A stretch of DNA of 64,000 nt from Inhella crocodyli (GCF_004004565.1 NZ_SACM01000004.1:310001-374000), one strand, 5' to 3'; counted from the stretch's first letter, positions 33,720 through 44,170 are shown. Notes: generated from the sequence alone by a model not told the origin. Numbers and translations: made by a program.

Positions 33720-34202
33720 TCAACGCGGACGCTGAAAGCCCCCGGCCACCCAGTCCTCGGCCGCGGCCTTGCTGAGCTTGTAGTTCGCCGCCACGCGCAC
33801 CTCGGCCAGGCGCGTGCCGGCGGCGTCTTCGGCGCTCAGGACCGCGTAGGGCTCGTCCTCCGAGGGCACGATGTCGAGGTTGACCTTGAGCCAAGCGCCG
33901 TCCTGCGCCACGTAGAGCGACTTGTGCAGCTGCGCGCGCAGCTGTTGCTCGTGCCGCTCGATGACCTCGCTGGCCGTCTTCACCAGGGTGTTGAAGGCGC
34001 TGCTGTCCAGGGGCTTGGGGTTCTTCTTGTCGCGGCCCATGGTCCAGGGGCCGACGAGCGCGGGCTCGGCGTGGCCGTCCAGGTACATGGCCACGGCCCA
34101 GCCCTCGTCGTCCTCGTTCTTGATGACCTGGGCCGTCCAGCCTTTGTCGCGCCAGCGGCGGGGCTCTTGGATCAGGTCGGGGGTCGCGTCGTCGTCGTGC
34201 AT
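33720..34202 (-). CDS. conserved hypothetical protein
   Basis: A 160-residue soluble protein with an acidic N-terminus (HDDDATPDL) and strands such as GWTAQVIKNEDDEGWAVAMYLDGHAEPALVGP. It is well conserved in character, with no signal peptide, cysteines or known motif. It is divergent from dsbD across 132 bp. Function unknown. Confidence 0.75.
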   Translation of the reverse strand: MHDDDATPDLIQEPRRWRDKGWTAQVIKNEDDEGWAVAMYLDGHAEPALVGPWTMGRDKKNPKPLDSSAFNTLVKTASEVIERHEQQLRAQLHKSLYVAQDGAWLKVNLDIVPSEDEPYAVLSAEDAAGTRLAEVRVAANYKLSKAAAEDWVAGGFQRPR

Positions 34203-34334
34203 GGGGCGGGCCGGGAAGCAGGGCGCGGGATTGTGCGGGCCCCCGTGTCAACCTGACGACCGTCAAGCCGACTCGTCCCCCCCTAAAGTTCAGCGCTTGG
34301 GCGCGTTGCGCCCCCCGAATCGGTTCCTTGCCCC

Positions 34335-36458
34335 ATGACCTTCCACGCCTTCACCCGTTGGGCCCTGGCCCTCGTGCTCCTGGGCGCCAGCGCCCTGGCC
34401 CCCGCGCAGGAGCAATCCGCCCCGGTCAAGTCCTTGCAAGCCGCGGCCCGCCTGCTGGCGCACGCCCCCGAGGGCGTGGCCCCGGGCAAGACCCTGTGGC
34501 TGGGCCTGGAGATCGAGCACGCGCCGCACTGGCACACCTACTGGAAGAACCCGGGCGACTCCGGCCTGCCCACCACGCTGAACTGGACCCTGCCCGCGGG
34601 CCTGACGGCGGGCGAGATCCAATGGCCGGCGCCCAAGAAGCTGCCCTTGGGGCCGATGGTGAACTACGGCTTCGAAGGCACCTTGCTGCTGCCCGTGGCC
34701 GTGTCCCTGCCGGCCACGCTGCCGGCCGGGCCGCTGAAGATCGACCTGCAGGCCCAGTGGCTGGTGTGCAAGGACGTGTGCATCCCCGAGGAAGGCCAGT
34801 TCTCCATCACCCTGCCCGCGGGCACGCCCCTGACGGCGCACGCCGCCGCCTTCGCCGCCGCCCAGGCCGCCCAGCCGCTGACCAGCCCGTCCATCAAGGC
34901 CGAGGCCCGCGTCAGCGGCGCCACCCTGGTTGTGCGCGCCGAAGGCCTGCCCGCCGCGTGGCGCGGGCGCGAGGTGGCCTACTTCGCGGCCGACGCCGGT
35001 GTCATCGACCATGCGCAGCGCGAGCAGGCCGAGTGGGCTGGCGAGGTGCTGACGCTGAAGGTGCCCCTGTCGCCCAACCGCAGCGAAAGCCCCACGGCCA
35101 TGCAGGCGGTGCTGACGCAAGGCCCCGAGGCCGTGGCCCTGCCGGTGACCCTGGTGGGCGGCTGGGCCGCCGCCAGCAGCGCGCCGGCCGGGCCCGAGGC
35201 CCCGCCCGTCGAACCCTGGCAGCCGCCGGCCCCGAGCACCGGCCTGGGCCTGGCGCTGGTGCTGGCCTTCTTGGGCGGCCTGCTGCTGAACCTGATGCCC
35301 TGCGTGTTCCCGGTGCTGTCGCTCAAGGCCTTCTCGCTGGTGCAAGAAGAAGCCGGCCAGCGCCGCATCGGCGCCATCGCCTACACCGTGGGCGTGGTGC
35401 TCAGCTTCGTGGCCTTGGCCGGCCTGCTGCTGGCGCTGCGCGCCGGCGGCGAGCAAATCGGCTGGGGCTTCCAGCTGCAAACGCCCTGGGTGGTGGCCGC
35501 GCTGGCGGCGCTGTTCACGCTCATTGCGCTGAACCTGTTCGGCGTGTTCGAGGTGGCGCTGGCGCTGCCCGGCCACGTGGCCGGCTGGCGCGCCGAGCGC
35601 CCCTGGTTGGACCAGGCCGCCACCGGCGTGCTGAGCGTGGCCATCGCCTCGCCCTGCACGGCCCCCTTCATGGGTGCAGCCCTGGGTGCGGCACTGGCCC
35701 TGCCGGCCTGGCAGGCCTTGGCCGTGTTTGCCAGCCTGGGCCTGGGCATGGCGGCGCCCTACGCACTGATCGCCTTCGTGCCGGCGCTGGCGCGCCTGCT
35801 GCCGCGCCCCGGCGCCTGGATGGCGCGCGTGCGCACCCTGCTGGCCTTCCCGATGCTGGCCACCGTGCTGTGGCTGGTGTGGGTGCTGGGCGTGCAGACG
35901 GGCATCGACGGCGCCGTGGCCCTGCTGGTGCTGCTGCTGGCCGTGGCCTACGCCGTGTGGGCCTGGACCCAAGGCGGCTGGGGCTGGCGCCTGAGCGGCG
36001 CCGTGGTGCTGGGCGCGGCCGGCCTGTGGGCCGCCCCCTCGTTCCACCAGCCCGACGGCGCCCCGGGGGTGTCCAACGCCGCCCCCAAGGCGCAGGCCGC
36101 GGGTTGGCAGTCCTGGAGCCCCGAGGCCCAGGCCCAAGCCCTGGCCGAGGGCAAGCCGGTGTTCGTCGACTTCACCGCCGCCTGGTGTATCAGCTGCCAG
36201 TACAACAAGCGCAACGCCCTGGCCGACGCGGCCGTGGTGGCCGACTTCGCCCAACGCGGCGTGGTGCTGATGCGCGCCGACTGGACACTGCGCGACGCCA
36301 CCATCACCGCCGAACTGCGCCGCCTGGGCCGCAGCGGCGTGCCGGTGTACGCGCTTTACAAGCCGGGCGCCACCTCGTCCGACCCGCCCGTGCTGCTGCC
36401 CGAGATCCTCTCCGCCAGCGGCGTGCGCGAGGCCCTGGCCGCCACGCTCAACCCCTGA
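34335..36458 (+). CDS. DsbD/ScsB-type thiol:disulfide interchange protein
   Basis: A 707-residue inner-membrane protein that carries electrons from cytosolic thioredoxin to periplasmic thiols. Order: signal peptide (1-25); periplasmic N-domain with the C145/C149 pair; an eight-helix core with C323 (NLMPCVFPVL) and C441 (SPCTAPF); and a C-terminal thioredoxin domain with C618-x2-C621. All three cysteine pairs are intact. The N-domain spacing CKDVC suits ScsB more than classical DsbD. A redoxin gene follows 62 bp downstream and is a probable client. Confidence 0.93.
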   Translation: MTFHAFTRWALALVLLGASALAPAQEQSAPVKSLQAAARLLAHAPEGVAPGKTLWLGLEIEHAPHWHTYWKNPGDSGLPTTLNWTLPAGLTAGEIQWPAPKKLPLGPMVNYGFEGTLLLPVAVSLPATLPAGPLKIDLQAQWLVCKDVCIPEEGQFSITLPAGTPLTAHAAAFAAAQAAQPLTSPSIKAEARVSGATLVVRAEGLPAAWRGREVAYFAADAGVIDHAQREQAEWAGEVLTLKVPLSPNRSESPTAMQAVLTQGPEAVALPVTLVGGWAAASSAPAGPEAPPVEPWQPPAPSTGLGLALVLAFLGGLLLNLMPCVFPVLSLKAFSLVQEEAGQRRIGAIAYTVGVVLSFVALAGLLLALRAGGEQIGWGFQLQTPWVVAALAALFTLIALNLFGVFEVALALPGHVAGWRAERPWLDQAATGVLSVAIASPCTAPFMGAALGAALALPAWQALAVFASLGLGMAAPYALIAFVPALARLLPRPGAWMARVRTLLAFPMLATVLWLVWVLGVQTGIDGAVALLVLLLAVAYAVWAWTQGGWGWRLSGAVVLGAAGLWAAPSFHQPDGAPGVSNAAPKAQAAGWQSWSPEAQAQALAEGKPVFVDFTAAWCISCQYNKRNALADAAVVADFAQRGVVLMRADWTLRDATITAELRRLGRSGVPVYALYKPGATSSDPPVLLPEILSASGVREALAATLNP

Positions 36459-36520
36459 TCCCACAGGGTTGAGGACTTGCTGCTTTGATTCGGCCCCCGC
36501 GTCATCTTCCGGAGTTGCCC

Positions 36521-37135
36521 ATGACCCCTGTGTTCCTTCGCCGCACCCTCCTTGCCGCCGCCGCCCTGTGCGCCGCCGGCGCCGTGCACGCCCAGGCCGT
36601 GATTGGCCAAGCCGCCCCCGCCTTGCAGGCCGTGGACGTCAGCGGCAAGGCCGTGAACCTGGCCGACTACAAAGGCAAGACCGTGGTGCTGGAGTGGGTC
36701 AACCCCGGCTGCCCCTTCGTGAAGAAGCACTACGGCAGCGGCAACATGCAGGCCACGCAAAAAGCCGCCGCCGGCCAGGGCGTGGTGTGGCTGACCGTGA
36801 GCAGCACGGCGCCCAGCCACAAGGACTACCAAAAGCCCGCCGAGTTGGCTGCCTGGATGGCCGAGCAAAAAGCCGCCAGCACCCTGGTGATGGACGACAG
36901 CGGCGCCGTGGGCAAGGCCTGGGGCGCCAAGACCACGCCGCACCTGTTCATCGTGAACCCCGCCGGCCAGGTGGTCTACAACGGCGCCATCGACAGCAAG
37001 CCCAGCGCCAACCCGGCCGACATCCCCGGCGCCACCAACTACGTGACGGCGGCCCTGGGCGAGCTCAAGGCCGGCCAGCCCATCGCCAAGGCCAGCACCC
37101 AGCCCTACGGCTGCAGCATCAAGTACGCGAGCTGA
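36521..37135 (+). CDS. exported thioredoxin-fold (redoxin) protein
   Basis: A 204-residue periplasmic protein: signal peptide 1-25, then an AhpC/TSA-like fold (IGQAAPALQAVDVSGKAVNL). It has a single peroxidatic-type Cys64 in NPGCPFVKKHY where TlpA would have CxxC. A cis-Pro region (TTPHLFIVNPAG) and a C-terminal YGCSIKY with a second Cys follow. It may be a one- or two-Cys peroxiredoxin-like reductant recycled by the DsbD/ScsB protein encoded just upstream. Confidence 0.88.
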   Translation: MTPVFLRRTLLAAAALCAAGAVHAQAVIGQAAPALQAVDVSGKAVNLADYKGKTVVLEWVNPGCPFVKKHYGSGNMQATQKAAAGQGVVWLTVSSTAPSHKDYQKPAELAAWMAEQKAASTLVMDDSGAVGKAWGAKTTPHLFIVNPAGQVVYNGAIDSKPSANPADIPGATNYVTAALGELKAGQPIAKASTQPYGCSIKYAS

Positions 37136-37949
37136 GCGTGCTCGGGGCGGCGGTGCGGCCCGTGCGGCCGGCACGCCGCACCGCCACCAGCACCGGCCAG
37201 GCCGCCCCGGCCGCGGCCAAGTGCTTGAGGGTGTGGCCGCTGACCCACTCGCCGGTGGCGGCGAACACGGCGGCATCGGCCCCTTCCAGCACCTTGGCCA
37301 GCGCGTACCAGGCCACCACCGCGCCCAGGCGCACGCCCAAGCCGCCGGCGGGACGTCCGAGTGCCAGCACGAGCACCCACAGCACCCCGCCGCCCTGCAC
37401 CACGAACCAGGGCAGCACGTTGCCGTTCAGCGCGGGCAGCGCGGCGGCCAGCAAGGCCAGGGGCAGGCTGGCGCGCAGCATCCAGACCGCGCCCGCGGGG
37501 CTCAAGCGGTCGGCGGTGGCGACGGTCAGCAAGCCGGCAAAGGCCACGGCCATGCCCGCCCGGTCCAGGGCCAAGGCCGCTCCGGTGGGGGCCCAGTGGT
37601 AGACGCTGGAGCCCACCGCGGTCAGCAGCAGGCCGGCGAAGAACACGCCCAGCCCCGCGCGCAGCGCCGGTGCCAGCGGCGGCAGGCGACGCAGGGCCAC
37701 GAAGCCCAGCAGGCCGGGCAGCAGGAACACGGCGTTGCTCACCGTGTCCCAGGTGTTGGGGATGCCGAAGAAGCAGCGGGCGTCGACGAAAGGGTGGCCG
37801 TGGGCGTGCAGCTGCGCGTGGCCGTGCTCGTTCAAGTGGGCCAACCAGCGGGCCGTAAGAACATCGCCGAACCAGAACGCCAGCAGGGCCAGCAGGAGCC
37901 AGAGGCCGGCCATCAGCGGCCAACCGAAGGAACGAGAAGAGGGGGTCAT
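37119..37949 (-). CDS. seven-helix membrane protein, alkaline ceramidase (CREST)-like
   Basis: A 276-residue protein with about seven membrane helices. The patterns SSVYHWAPT and ALDRAGMAVAF, and GHTLKHLAAAGAA near the C-terminus, resemble the Ser/His/Asp and His-His metal site of the CREST hydrolases (alkaline ceramidase, PAQR). A long His-rich loop (EHGHAQLHAHGHPF) lies after the first helix. An amidase acting on membrane lipids is possible but unproven. The ATG at 37949 follows no clear ribosome-binding site. Its 3' end overlaps the redoxin gene by 17 bp. Confidence 0.75.
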   Translation of the reverse strand: MTPSSRSFGWPLMAGLWLLLALLAFWFGDVLTARWLAHLNEHGHAQLHAHGHPFVDARCFFGIPNTWDTVSNAVFLLPGLLGFVALRRLPPLAPALRAGLGVFFAGLLLTAVGSSVYHWAPTGAALALDRAGMAVAFAGLLTVATADRLSPAGAVWMLRASLPLALLAAALPALNGNVLPWFVVQGGGVLWVLVLALGRPAGGLGVRLGAVVAWYALAKVLEGADAAVFAATGEWVSGHTLKHLAAAGAAWPVLVAVRRAGRTGRTAAPSTLSSRT

Positions 37950-38091
37950 GGCGCGGTGCAAAGGGCGTTGAGGCCGCGCATGATTGGTGGCGTCTCCCAC
38001 TGCGGCAAGCTTTGAAGCCGCGGGCGCAAGGCGCGGTACCGCCGGCATCTGACGCCGCCACCCGAGCCCATCCGGTGGTGCAATGCGGGCC

Positions 38092-39075
38092 ATGCTGAAC
38101 CGCCGCACCCTCCTCGCCACCGGGGCCCTGGCCGCCCCCGCCTTCATCCGCGCCCAGGGCCTCAGCGCACCGCAGAAGGTCGTCTTCGCCACCAATTGGA
38201 AGGCCCAGGCCGCGCACGGCGGCTTCTACCAGGCGCTGGTCGATGGCACGTACGCCAAGGCCGGGCTGGCGGTCGAGATCCGCCAGGGCGGTCCGCAGGT
38301 CAACAACCGGCCGCTGCTGCCCGCGGGCAAGGTCGATTTCTTGATGACGGGCAACCTGCTGCACGCCTTCGACCACGCCAAGATGGGCGTGCCCACGCTC
38401 TGCGTCGCGGCGGTGTTCCAGAAGGACCCGCAGGCGCTCATCGCGCACCCGGGCCAAGGCTTCGAGCAGTTCGCGGCCCTGGCCAAGGCGCCGCGCGCCT
38501 GGATCGCCAAGGACCTGCAGTTCACCACCTGGCAGTGGCTCAAGCAGGCGCACGGCTTTCGGGACGAAGCGCTGCGCCCCTACAACTACACGCTCGGCCC
38601 CTTCCTGGCCGAGAAGCGCAGCATCCAGCAGGCCTACTCGGTGGCCGAGCCGATCTACGTGAAGGAGCAAGGCGGCTTCGACCCCGTGGTGCACCTCATC
38701 GCCGACCACGGCTGGCGCAGCTACAGCACCTTGATCGACGCGCGCGCCGACACCGTGGCCAAGCAGCCCGACCTGGTGAAGCGCTTCGTCGACGCCAGCA
38801 TCGCCGGCTGGAAGGCCTACGTCAGCGGCAGCGTGGCCCAGCGCGCCGCGGCCGACGCGCGCATGCGCCAAGACAACCCCGAAATGAAGCAGGCCGAGCT
38901 GCTGGCCAGCCACGCGCTGATGGTCGGCCAAGGCCTGGTGGGCGACGTGGCCACCCTGGGCCGCCTGCGCCTGGCCCAGGTGGACGGCTTCTTGCAGGAC
39001 ATGGTCAAGGCCGGCCTGTACAAGCCGGGCGAGGTGAAGCTGGCCCAGGTGGCGAGTGAGCGCTTCACCGGCTGA
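38092..39075 (+). CDS. ABC transporter substrate-binding protein (NMT1/THI5-like)
   Basis: A 327-residue periplasmic binding protein with a twin-Arg-like signal (NRRTLLATGALAAPAFIRA). The mature part opens KVVFATNWKAQAAHGGFYQAL, typical of the NitT/TauT and THI5-like class that bind pyrimidine precursors, sulfonates or nitriles. No permease or ATPase gene is adjacent, so it is an orphan here. The ligand cannot be named from sequence alone. Confidence 0.88.
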   Translation: MLNRRTLLATGALAAPAFIRAQGLSAPQKVVFATNWKAQAAHGGFYQALVDGTYAKAGLAVEIRQGGPQVNNRPLLPAGKVDFLMTGNLLHAFDHAKMGVPTLCVAAVFQKDPQALIAHPGQGFEQFAALAKAPRAWIAKDLQFTTWQWLKQAHGFRDEALRPYNYTLGPFLAEKRSIQQAYSVAEPIYVKEQGGFDPVVHLIADHGWRSYSTLIDARADTVAKQPDLVKRFVDASIAGWKAYVSGSVAQRAAADARMRQDNPEMKQAELLASHALMVGQGLVGDVATLGRLRLAQVDGFLQDMVKAGLYKPGEVKLAQVASERFTG

Positions 39076-39087
39076 CGCCAGGCCGCT

Positions 39088-41034
39088 TCAGCGCTGGCGA
39101 GGCGGAGAATTGTCGCTGAGCACAAAGTGGGCGACCGACGCTTGAAGCCGTTGTGACAGCTGGGCCAGCACCTCGGTGCTGGACGCGGACTGTTCCGCCA
39201 CCGCGGCGTTTTGTTGCGTCAGCGTTTCCAGCGCGGCCACCGCCTCGTTGACGGCGCGGATCTCGTGGCTCTGGCGGCCGGCCGCGGCGCTGATGTCTTG
39301 GATCACCGCGTTCACGTTCGCCACGGCGCTTTGGATGCTTTGCATGGTGTGGCCCGCAGCGTGCACGCGCTCAAGGCCCTCTTCGATGCGCTCGGTGCTC
39401 ACGGCGATCAGGCCCTTGATCTCGCGGGCCGCGGTGGCCGATCGCTGGGCGAGCGTGCGCACCTCGCTGGCCACCACCGCGAAGCCTCGGCCCTGTTCGC
39501 CCGCGCGGGCCGCCTCCACGGCGGCGTTCAGGGCCAAGATGTTGGTTTGGAAGGCGATGCCATCGATCACGCCGATGATGTCCACGATGCGCTGGCTCGC
39601 CGTGTGGATGGCGTCCATGGCGCTCACGGCCTGGCCCACGGTGTTGCCTCCTTGAGCGGCCACCGCCGCGGCGTCGTTGGCCAGCTGCCGGGCCTGCTGC
39701 GCGTTGTCCGCGGTGACCACCACGTCGGCCGACAGGGTCTGCACGGTGGACGCGGTTTGCTGCAAGCGGGCGGCGGCTTGCTCGGTTCGCGCGCTCAGTT
39801 CCTGGTTCTCTTGGCGGATCTCGTCGCTGGCACTGTTGACCTCTTGGGTGGCTTGCTGAAAGCCCAGGAGCAAGGCGCTCCATTCGTGGCGCATGGCCTC
39901 CAGCGCTTGGCTCAACTGCCCCAGTTCGTTGCGGGTGTCGGCCTGGAAAGGCTGGCTCAGGTCTCCCCCGGCCATGGATGTGCTGCGTTGGGCCAGCGTC
40001 TGGATGGGCTTGAGGATGGCCTGGACCACCGCCCACAGGCGCCAGGCCAAGAAACCCAACAAGGCCAGCAACACGGCGCTGAGGGCGTAGACAAAGGTCG
40101 CCAGCTCCTGGGCCCGGGCTTGCAGCGCGTGGGCCACGTGCCGCGACAACGTCTGGGTGAGCTGCGTTTGGGCCTGCAGCGCCGATTGCAGGGCTTTGGC
40201 GTAGTCGGCCGCAGGCTTGTCAAAGTCGGGCGAGAAGCCAAGGAAGGTCTGGTCGACCAAGGCGATGCTTTGCGCCACGCCCTCTTTGGCCGCGGTCACG
40301 CGCCTTTGCAAGTCCTCGTCCAGCACCACCCCGGCGCGCTCGTGGGCCAGGTCCAGGTTCTGCTGGAAGAAGCGAGCGCGGTCCTCCAACCGCGCCTTGA
40401 CGGCCGCGAGTTGGTTCAAGTCCAGCGGGCTGGCGCCCTTTTGCCGCAGCACGTTGAAGCCCAGGTCGTGCAGCTGCGCCAGCTGGTCGACCACGGTCTT
40501 GCCCTCTTGGAAGCCGGCCACGATCAAGAAGTAGTTGCCGGGCTCGGGGTCCAGCAACAGGCCGGAGGCCGCCAGCACGTGCGCGCTGAGGTCGTCCAAC
40601 TGCCGCAGCAAGGCACCGTGGCGGTCGAAGGCCTCTCGTCCTGCCATCCTGTCTTGGGCCACCTCCGCGGCCAGCACCGCGAAGGCCTTCTGCGCGTCGG
40701 TCCATCGAGCGCGCAGGCCTTCGGCCTCCGGCAGCACGGCCTCCACGGCCTTCAAGGCCGCATTGACCTTGGCCTGCGCCGCTTGCCGAGGGGCGGCGGC
40801 ATCGGCCTGGCCGCTGAGTTGGAGAAAGCTGTGCAGGCGGTGCTCTTGGACGGCAGCGATGGCGTCCAGCAGGGACAGGGCGGCGGGCGTGCCTTGGAAC
40901 TCCTGGTGCACGAAGCGCTGCTCAGCCAACACGCGCTGCATCAAGGCGCCGGTCGGCAGCGCCACGGCCAAGACCACCAGCAAAGACAACCAACTGAAGC
41001 GGACGACCAGGGACTGGTCCTTCATGGAGAACAT
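39088..41034 (-). CDS. methyl-accepting chemotaxis protein
   Basis: A 648-residue chemoreceptor. TM1 about 12-31, a long helical periplasmic sensor (about 32-310, four-helix type), TM2 about 315-335, HAMP about 335-390, then the cytoplasmic signalling hairpin. The tip [20 protein letters not shown] and the following [14 protein letters not shown] are intact, so it should couple to CheA/CheW. It ends at SDNSPPRQR without the NWETF receptor-tail pentapeptide. Ligand unknown. Confidence 0.95.
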   Translation of the reverse strand: MFSMKDQSLVVRFSWLSLLVVLAVALPTGALMQRVLAEQRFVHQEFQGTPAALSLLDAIAAVQEHRLHSFLQLSGQADAAAPRQAAQAKVNAALKAVEAVLPEAEGLRARWTDAQKAFAVLAAEVAQDRMAGREAFDRHGALLRQLDDLSAHVLAASGLLLDPEPGNYFLIVAGFQEGKTVVDQLAQLHDLGFNVLRQKGASPLDLNQLAAVKARLEDRARFFQQNLDLAHERAGVVLDEDLQRRVTAAKEGVAQSIALVDQTFLGFSPDFDKPAADYAKALQSALQAQTQLTQTLSRHVAHALQARAQELATFVYALSAVLLALLGFLAWRLWAVVQAILKPIQTLAQRSTSMAGGDLSQPFQADTRNELGQLSQALEAMRHEWSALLLGFQQATQEVNSASDEIRQENQELSARTEQAAARLQQTASTVQTLSADVVVTADNAQQARQLANDAAAVAAQGGNTVGQAVSAMDAIHTASQRIVDIIGVIDGIAFQTNILALNAAVEAARAGEQGRGFAVVASEVRTLAQRSATAAREIKGLIAVSTERIEEGLERVHAAGHTMQSIQSAVANVNAVIQDISAAAGRQSHEIRAVNEAVAALETLTQQNAAVAEQSASSTEVLAQLSQRLQASVAHFVLSDNSPPRQR

Positions 41035-41231
41035 CGTGGGCTCCGAGGGATCGCGCCAAGCGCGCCCTGGATGGTCCGGATGCTTGGTGACGAATCCGTG
41101 ACGCTGGGCCTGGCCCTTCAGAAAAATGGGGGAGGGGTCTCCACCGCCGTGACACCCAGGCTTGAGCTAGCGCAAGGCCCACCGGCGCGGCTGGGCGGAG
41201 CATTCGAGGTGTCCGCTCTTTGAGCTCCCTC

Positions 41232-43709
41232 ATGCCTGCCGCCCCCGCCGCCCCACCTCCCGATTTCTTCCGCACCCTGGTGCGGACCTTGCCGGACCTT
41301 GTGTGGATCAAGGACCCGGAGGGCGTGTACCTGGCCTGCAACCCGCGCTTCGAGGCCCTGTACGGCGTGCCCGAAGACCAGATCGTGGGCAAGACCGACC
41401 GGGATTTCGTGGCGCCCGAGCTGGCGGCCTTCTTTCGCGACCACGACCTCAAGGCCATCCTGGCTGGCCGCACGCAGCAAAACGAAGAGGTGCTGCGCTT
41501 TGCCAGCGACGGCCACACCGAGCACGTCCAGACCCTGAAGACGCCGCTGCGCGACGCCGCAGGGCGCCTGATCGGCGTGCTGGGCGTGGCCCGCGACATC
41601 ACCAGTGCGGTGGCCCTGCGCGAATCGCTCCAGCGGACGATCGACCGCCTTCGCGATGCCGAGCGCATCGCCCAGCAGGGCACGTGGTGGGTGGACCTGG
41701 CGACCGATCGATTGGAGTGGTCGGAGCAGGTGCACGCCATCTTCGAGACCGACCCTGCGACCCACCAGCCCAGCCTGGAAGACTTCTTTCGACGGGTGCA
41801 CCGCGACGACCGCGACATCGTGGACCTGGCCTTTCGCGAGGCCGTGGAACGCTGCCAGGTCTACCGCGTGCAGCACCGCATCGTGTTTCCGGACGGCCGC
41901 GTCAAGCACGTGCTGGAGCACGCCGAGCCGCGCCGCGATGCGCAGGGCCAACTGCGCAGTGTCATGGGCACGGTGCAGGACGTCACCCAGCGGGTGCTGG
42001 ACGAGCAGGCCCTGAACGAGCGGCGGGCCTTGTTCTCGGCGGTGGTCAGCCAGTCGACCGACAGCGTGGCCATCATCGAGCCCAAGACCGCGCGCTTCGT
42101 GGAGTTCAACGACGCCGCGGCCAAGGCCCTGGGCTACACCCGCGACGAGTTCGCCCAGCTCACGGTGGGGGACATCGACCCCCTCTACAACGATGCCGCG
42201 ATCCAAGCCACGTTCGAAACCATGCACGGGCCCGAGCCCGTGCGCTTCGAGTCGCAGCACCGCCGCAAAGACGGCGAGTTGCGGGACGTGAGCATCACCG
42301 GGCACGGCATCGAGGTGAACGGCCGGCGTTACGTGGTCTCCATCTGGCGCGACATCACCGACGCGCAGCGTGCCGAGATCGAAATCCACCGCCTGTCGTA
42401 CTACGACGGGCTGACGGGCCTGCCCAACCGCCACCTGCTCAGCGACCGCGTGGAGCGCGCCATCCGCCAGGCCCGGCCCGACGAGCCCGCCGCGCTGCTG
42501 ATCGTCAACCTCGACCGCTTCCACGCCATCAACGACGCCCTGGGGCGCCCCGTGGGCGACGAGGTGCTGCGCGAGGTGGCGCGGCGCCTGAAGCGCCTGC
42601 AGCCCACGATCGACTCGGTCATGCACCTGGGCGCCGACGAGTTCGTGCTCTTGCTGCCGCCGGCGCGCGACCGCTCGGCTGCCGACACCAGCGCCGACGC
42701 CCTGCGCGCGGCCCACGCCGCGCTCAAGGCCCTGCAGCCGGCCTTCCAGGTGGGCGAGCACTGCATGGAGCTGCGCGTCAGCGTCGGGGTCACCCTGCTC
42801 GCGCAGTCGCCGAACGACAACTTCAGCGACGCGATGCGCCGGGCCGACACCGCCTTGCACCGCGCCAAGCGGGCCAGCGTGCAGCGCGTGTCCTTCTTCG
42901 ACGAAAGCATGGGCGAGGCGGCGCGCCACCAGTTCACGCTGGAGCAGGCCTTGCGCGAGGCCGTTCCGGGTGGGCAGTTGCGCCTGTACCTGCAGCCGCA
43001 GGTGGACGTGCGCGGCCGCCAAGTGGCGGCCGAGGCCCTGGTGCGCTGGCAGCACCCCGAGCGGGGCCTGGTGCCGCCCGGCGACTTCATCCCGGTGGCC
43101 GAAGACAGCGGCCTGATCGTGGCCCTGGACCGCTGGATGCTGGACGCCGTGGCGCGCCTGACCCGCCAGTTGCGCGAGGCCGGGCACCCTCTGCGCATTG
43201 CCGTCAACATCAGCCCGCGGCACTTCCACTCGCCCGACTTCGTCAGCTGGGTGCAGGCCTGCTTGCTGCGCCACCGCGCCTTGCCCGACGACCTGATGCT
43301 CGAGGTCACCGAGGGCCTGGTGATCGAGAACCTGGACGAGGTGGTGCTGAAGATGCGCTCGCTCAGCGAGGTGGGCGTGAGCTTCTCGATGGACGACTTC
43401 GGCACCGGCTACTCCTCGCTGGCGCACCTCAAGCGCCTGCCCATCCACGAGCTCAAGATCGACCGCAGCTTCGTGCACGACGCGACCGACGACGCCGACA
43501 GCGTGGCCCTGATCAGCACCATCCTGGCCGTGGCCCATCACATGAACTTGGAAGTGGTGGCCGAGGGCATCGAGAACGCGCAGCAGGTCGCGCTGTTCGC
43601 GGGTTTGGCCCCGCAGGTGCGCCTGCAGGGCTACCACTTCAGCAAGCCCCTGCCCGAGGCCGATTGGCGGGCGCTCTACGCCCCGGCGGCGCCCGCGGCG
43701 TCGGCCTGA
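41232..43709 (+). CDS. PAS-PAS-PAS-GGDEF-EAL cyclic di-GMP phosphodiesterase
   Basis: An 825-residue soluble protein. Three PAS domains (residues about 12-135, 140-265 and 265-385) precede a degenerate GGDEF (about 390-555; the motif reads GADEF at 467-471, and the I-site Arg/Asp are not evident). An EAL domain (about 565-815) has E601-A-L and the DDFGTGYSSL loop intact. It should therefore degrade c-di-GMP, with the GGDEF serving as a GTP-binding regulator. ATG 41232 is chosen; a TTG four codons earlier is possible. No membrane segments. Confidence 0.93.
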   Translation: MPAAPAAPPPDFFRTLVRTLPDLVWIKDPEGVYLACNPRFEALYGVPEDQIVGKTDRDFVAPELAAFFRDHDLKAILAGRTQQNEEVLRFASDGHTEHVQTLKTPLRDAAGRLIGVLGVARDITSAVALRESLQRTIDRLRDAERIAQQGTWWVDLATDRLEWSEQVHAIFETDPATHQPSLEDFFRRVHRDDRDIVDLAFREAVERCQVYRVQHRIVFPDGRVKHVLEHAEPRRDAQGQLRSVMGTVQDVTQRVLDEQALNERRALFSAVVSQSTDSVAIIEPKTARFVEFNDAAAKALGYTRDEFAQLTVGDIDPLYNDAAIQATFETMHGPEPVRFESQHRRKDGELRDVSITGHGIEVNGRRYVVSIWRDITDAQRAEIEIHRLSYYDGLTGLPNRHLLSDRVERAIRQARPDEPAALLIVNLDRFHAINDALGRPVGDEVLREVARRLKRLQPTIDSVMHLGADEFVLLLPPARDRSAADTSADALRAAHAALKALQPAFQVGEHCMELRVSVGVTLLAQSPNDNFSDAMRRADTALHRAKRASVQRVSFFDESMGEAARHQFTLEQALREAVPGGQLRLYLQPQVDVRGRQVAAEALVRWQHPERGLVPPGDFIPVAEDSGLIVALDRWMLDAVARLTRQLREAGHPLRIAVNISPRHFHSPDFVSWVQACLLRHRALPDDLMLEVTEGLVIENLDEVVLKMRSLSEVGVSFSMDDFGTGYSSLAHLKRLPIHELKIDRSFVHDATDDADSVALISTILAVAHHMNLEVVAEGIENAQQVALFAGLAPQVRLQGYHFSKPLPEADWRALYAPAAPAASA

Positions 43710-43789
43710 GCACCGGCCTTGCGCCGCGTCAAAGCGCCGGCGCGCCGCGCGGCGCACCATGAACGCACCCCATCACTTCGGAGCGTTTC

Positions 43790-44170
43790 ATGTCTTTGTT
43801 CCACGCCGTGCTTTGGTTGGACCACCACGAGGCCAAGGTGCTGCAGTTCGACGCCGAACACGTGCAGGCCGAGCGCGTCAAATCCCACAGCCACCACACC
43901 AAGCAGCGCGGCAGCGCGGTGCGCACCGAGCACGAGTTCTACGCCGACGTGTGCGACGCATTGGCCGGCATCGCCGAGGTGCTGGTGACCGGCTCGCGCA
44001 CCGCACAGTCCGACTTCAAGCACTACGTGGAGAAGCACCGCGCCGCGCTGGCCCCGCAGATCGTGGGCTACGAGACGGTGGACCACCCCAGCGACAAGCA
44101 GCTGGTGGCCATGGCGCGGCAGTACTTCCTGAAGCACGACCGCATGGCCGGCGTGCCCACGCCGACCTGA
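43790..44170 (+). CDS. conserved small protein, eRF1-like fold family
   Basis: A 126-residue protein opening FHAVLWLDHHEAKVLQFDAE, with a His-rich segment (KSHSHHTKQRG) and the later blocks EVLVTGSRTAQSDFKHYVEKH and GYETVDHPSDKQLVAMARQYF. Homologues are often labelled translational machinery protein because of an eRF1 domain 2/3-like fold. No biochemical role is established. GGAG lies eight bases before the ATG. It lies between two c-di-GMP genes. Confidence 0.8.
   Translation: MSLFHAVLWLDHHEAKVLQFDAEHVQAERVKSHSHHTKQRGSAVRTEHEFYADVCDALAGIAEVLVTGSRTAQSDFKHYVEKHRAALAPQIVGYETVDHPSDKQLVAMARQYFLKHDRMAGVPTPT

Noticed and set aside
34290-36464. A 724-codon minus-strand frame
   Set aside because: Antisense shadow of the DsbD/ScsB gene, with the same artefactual composition.
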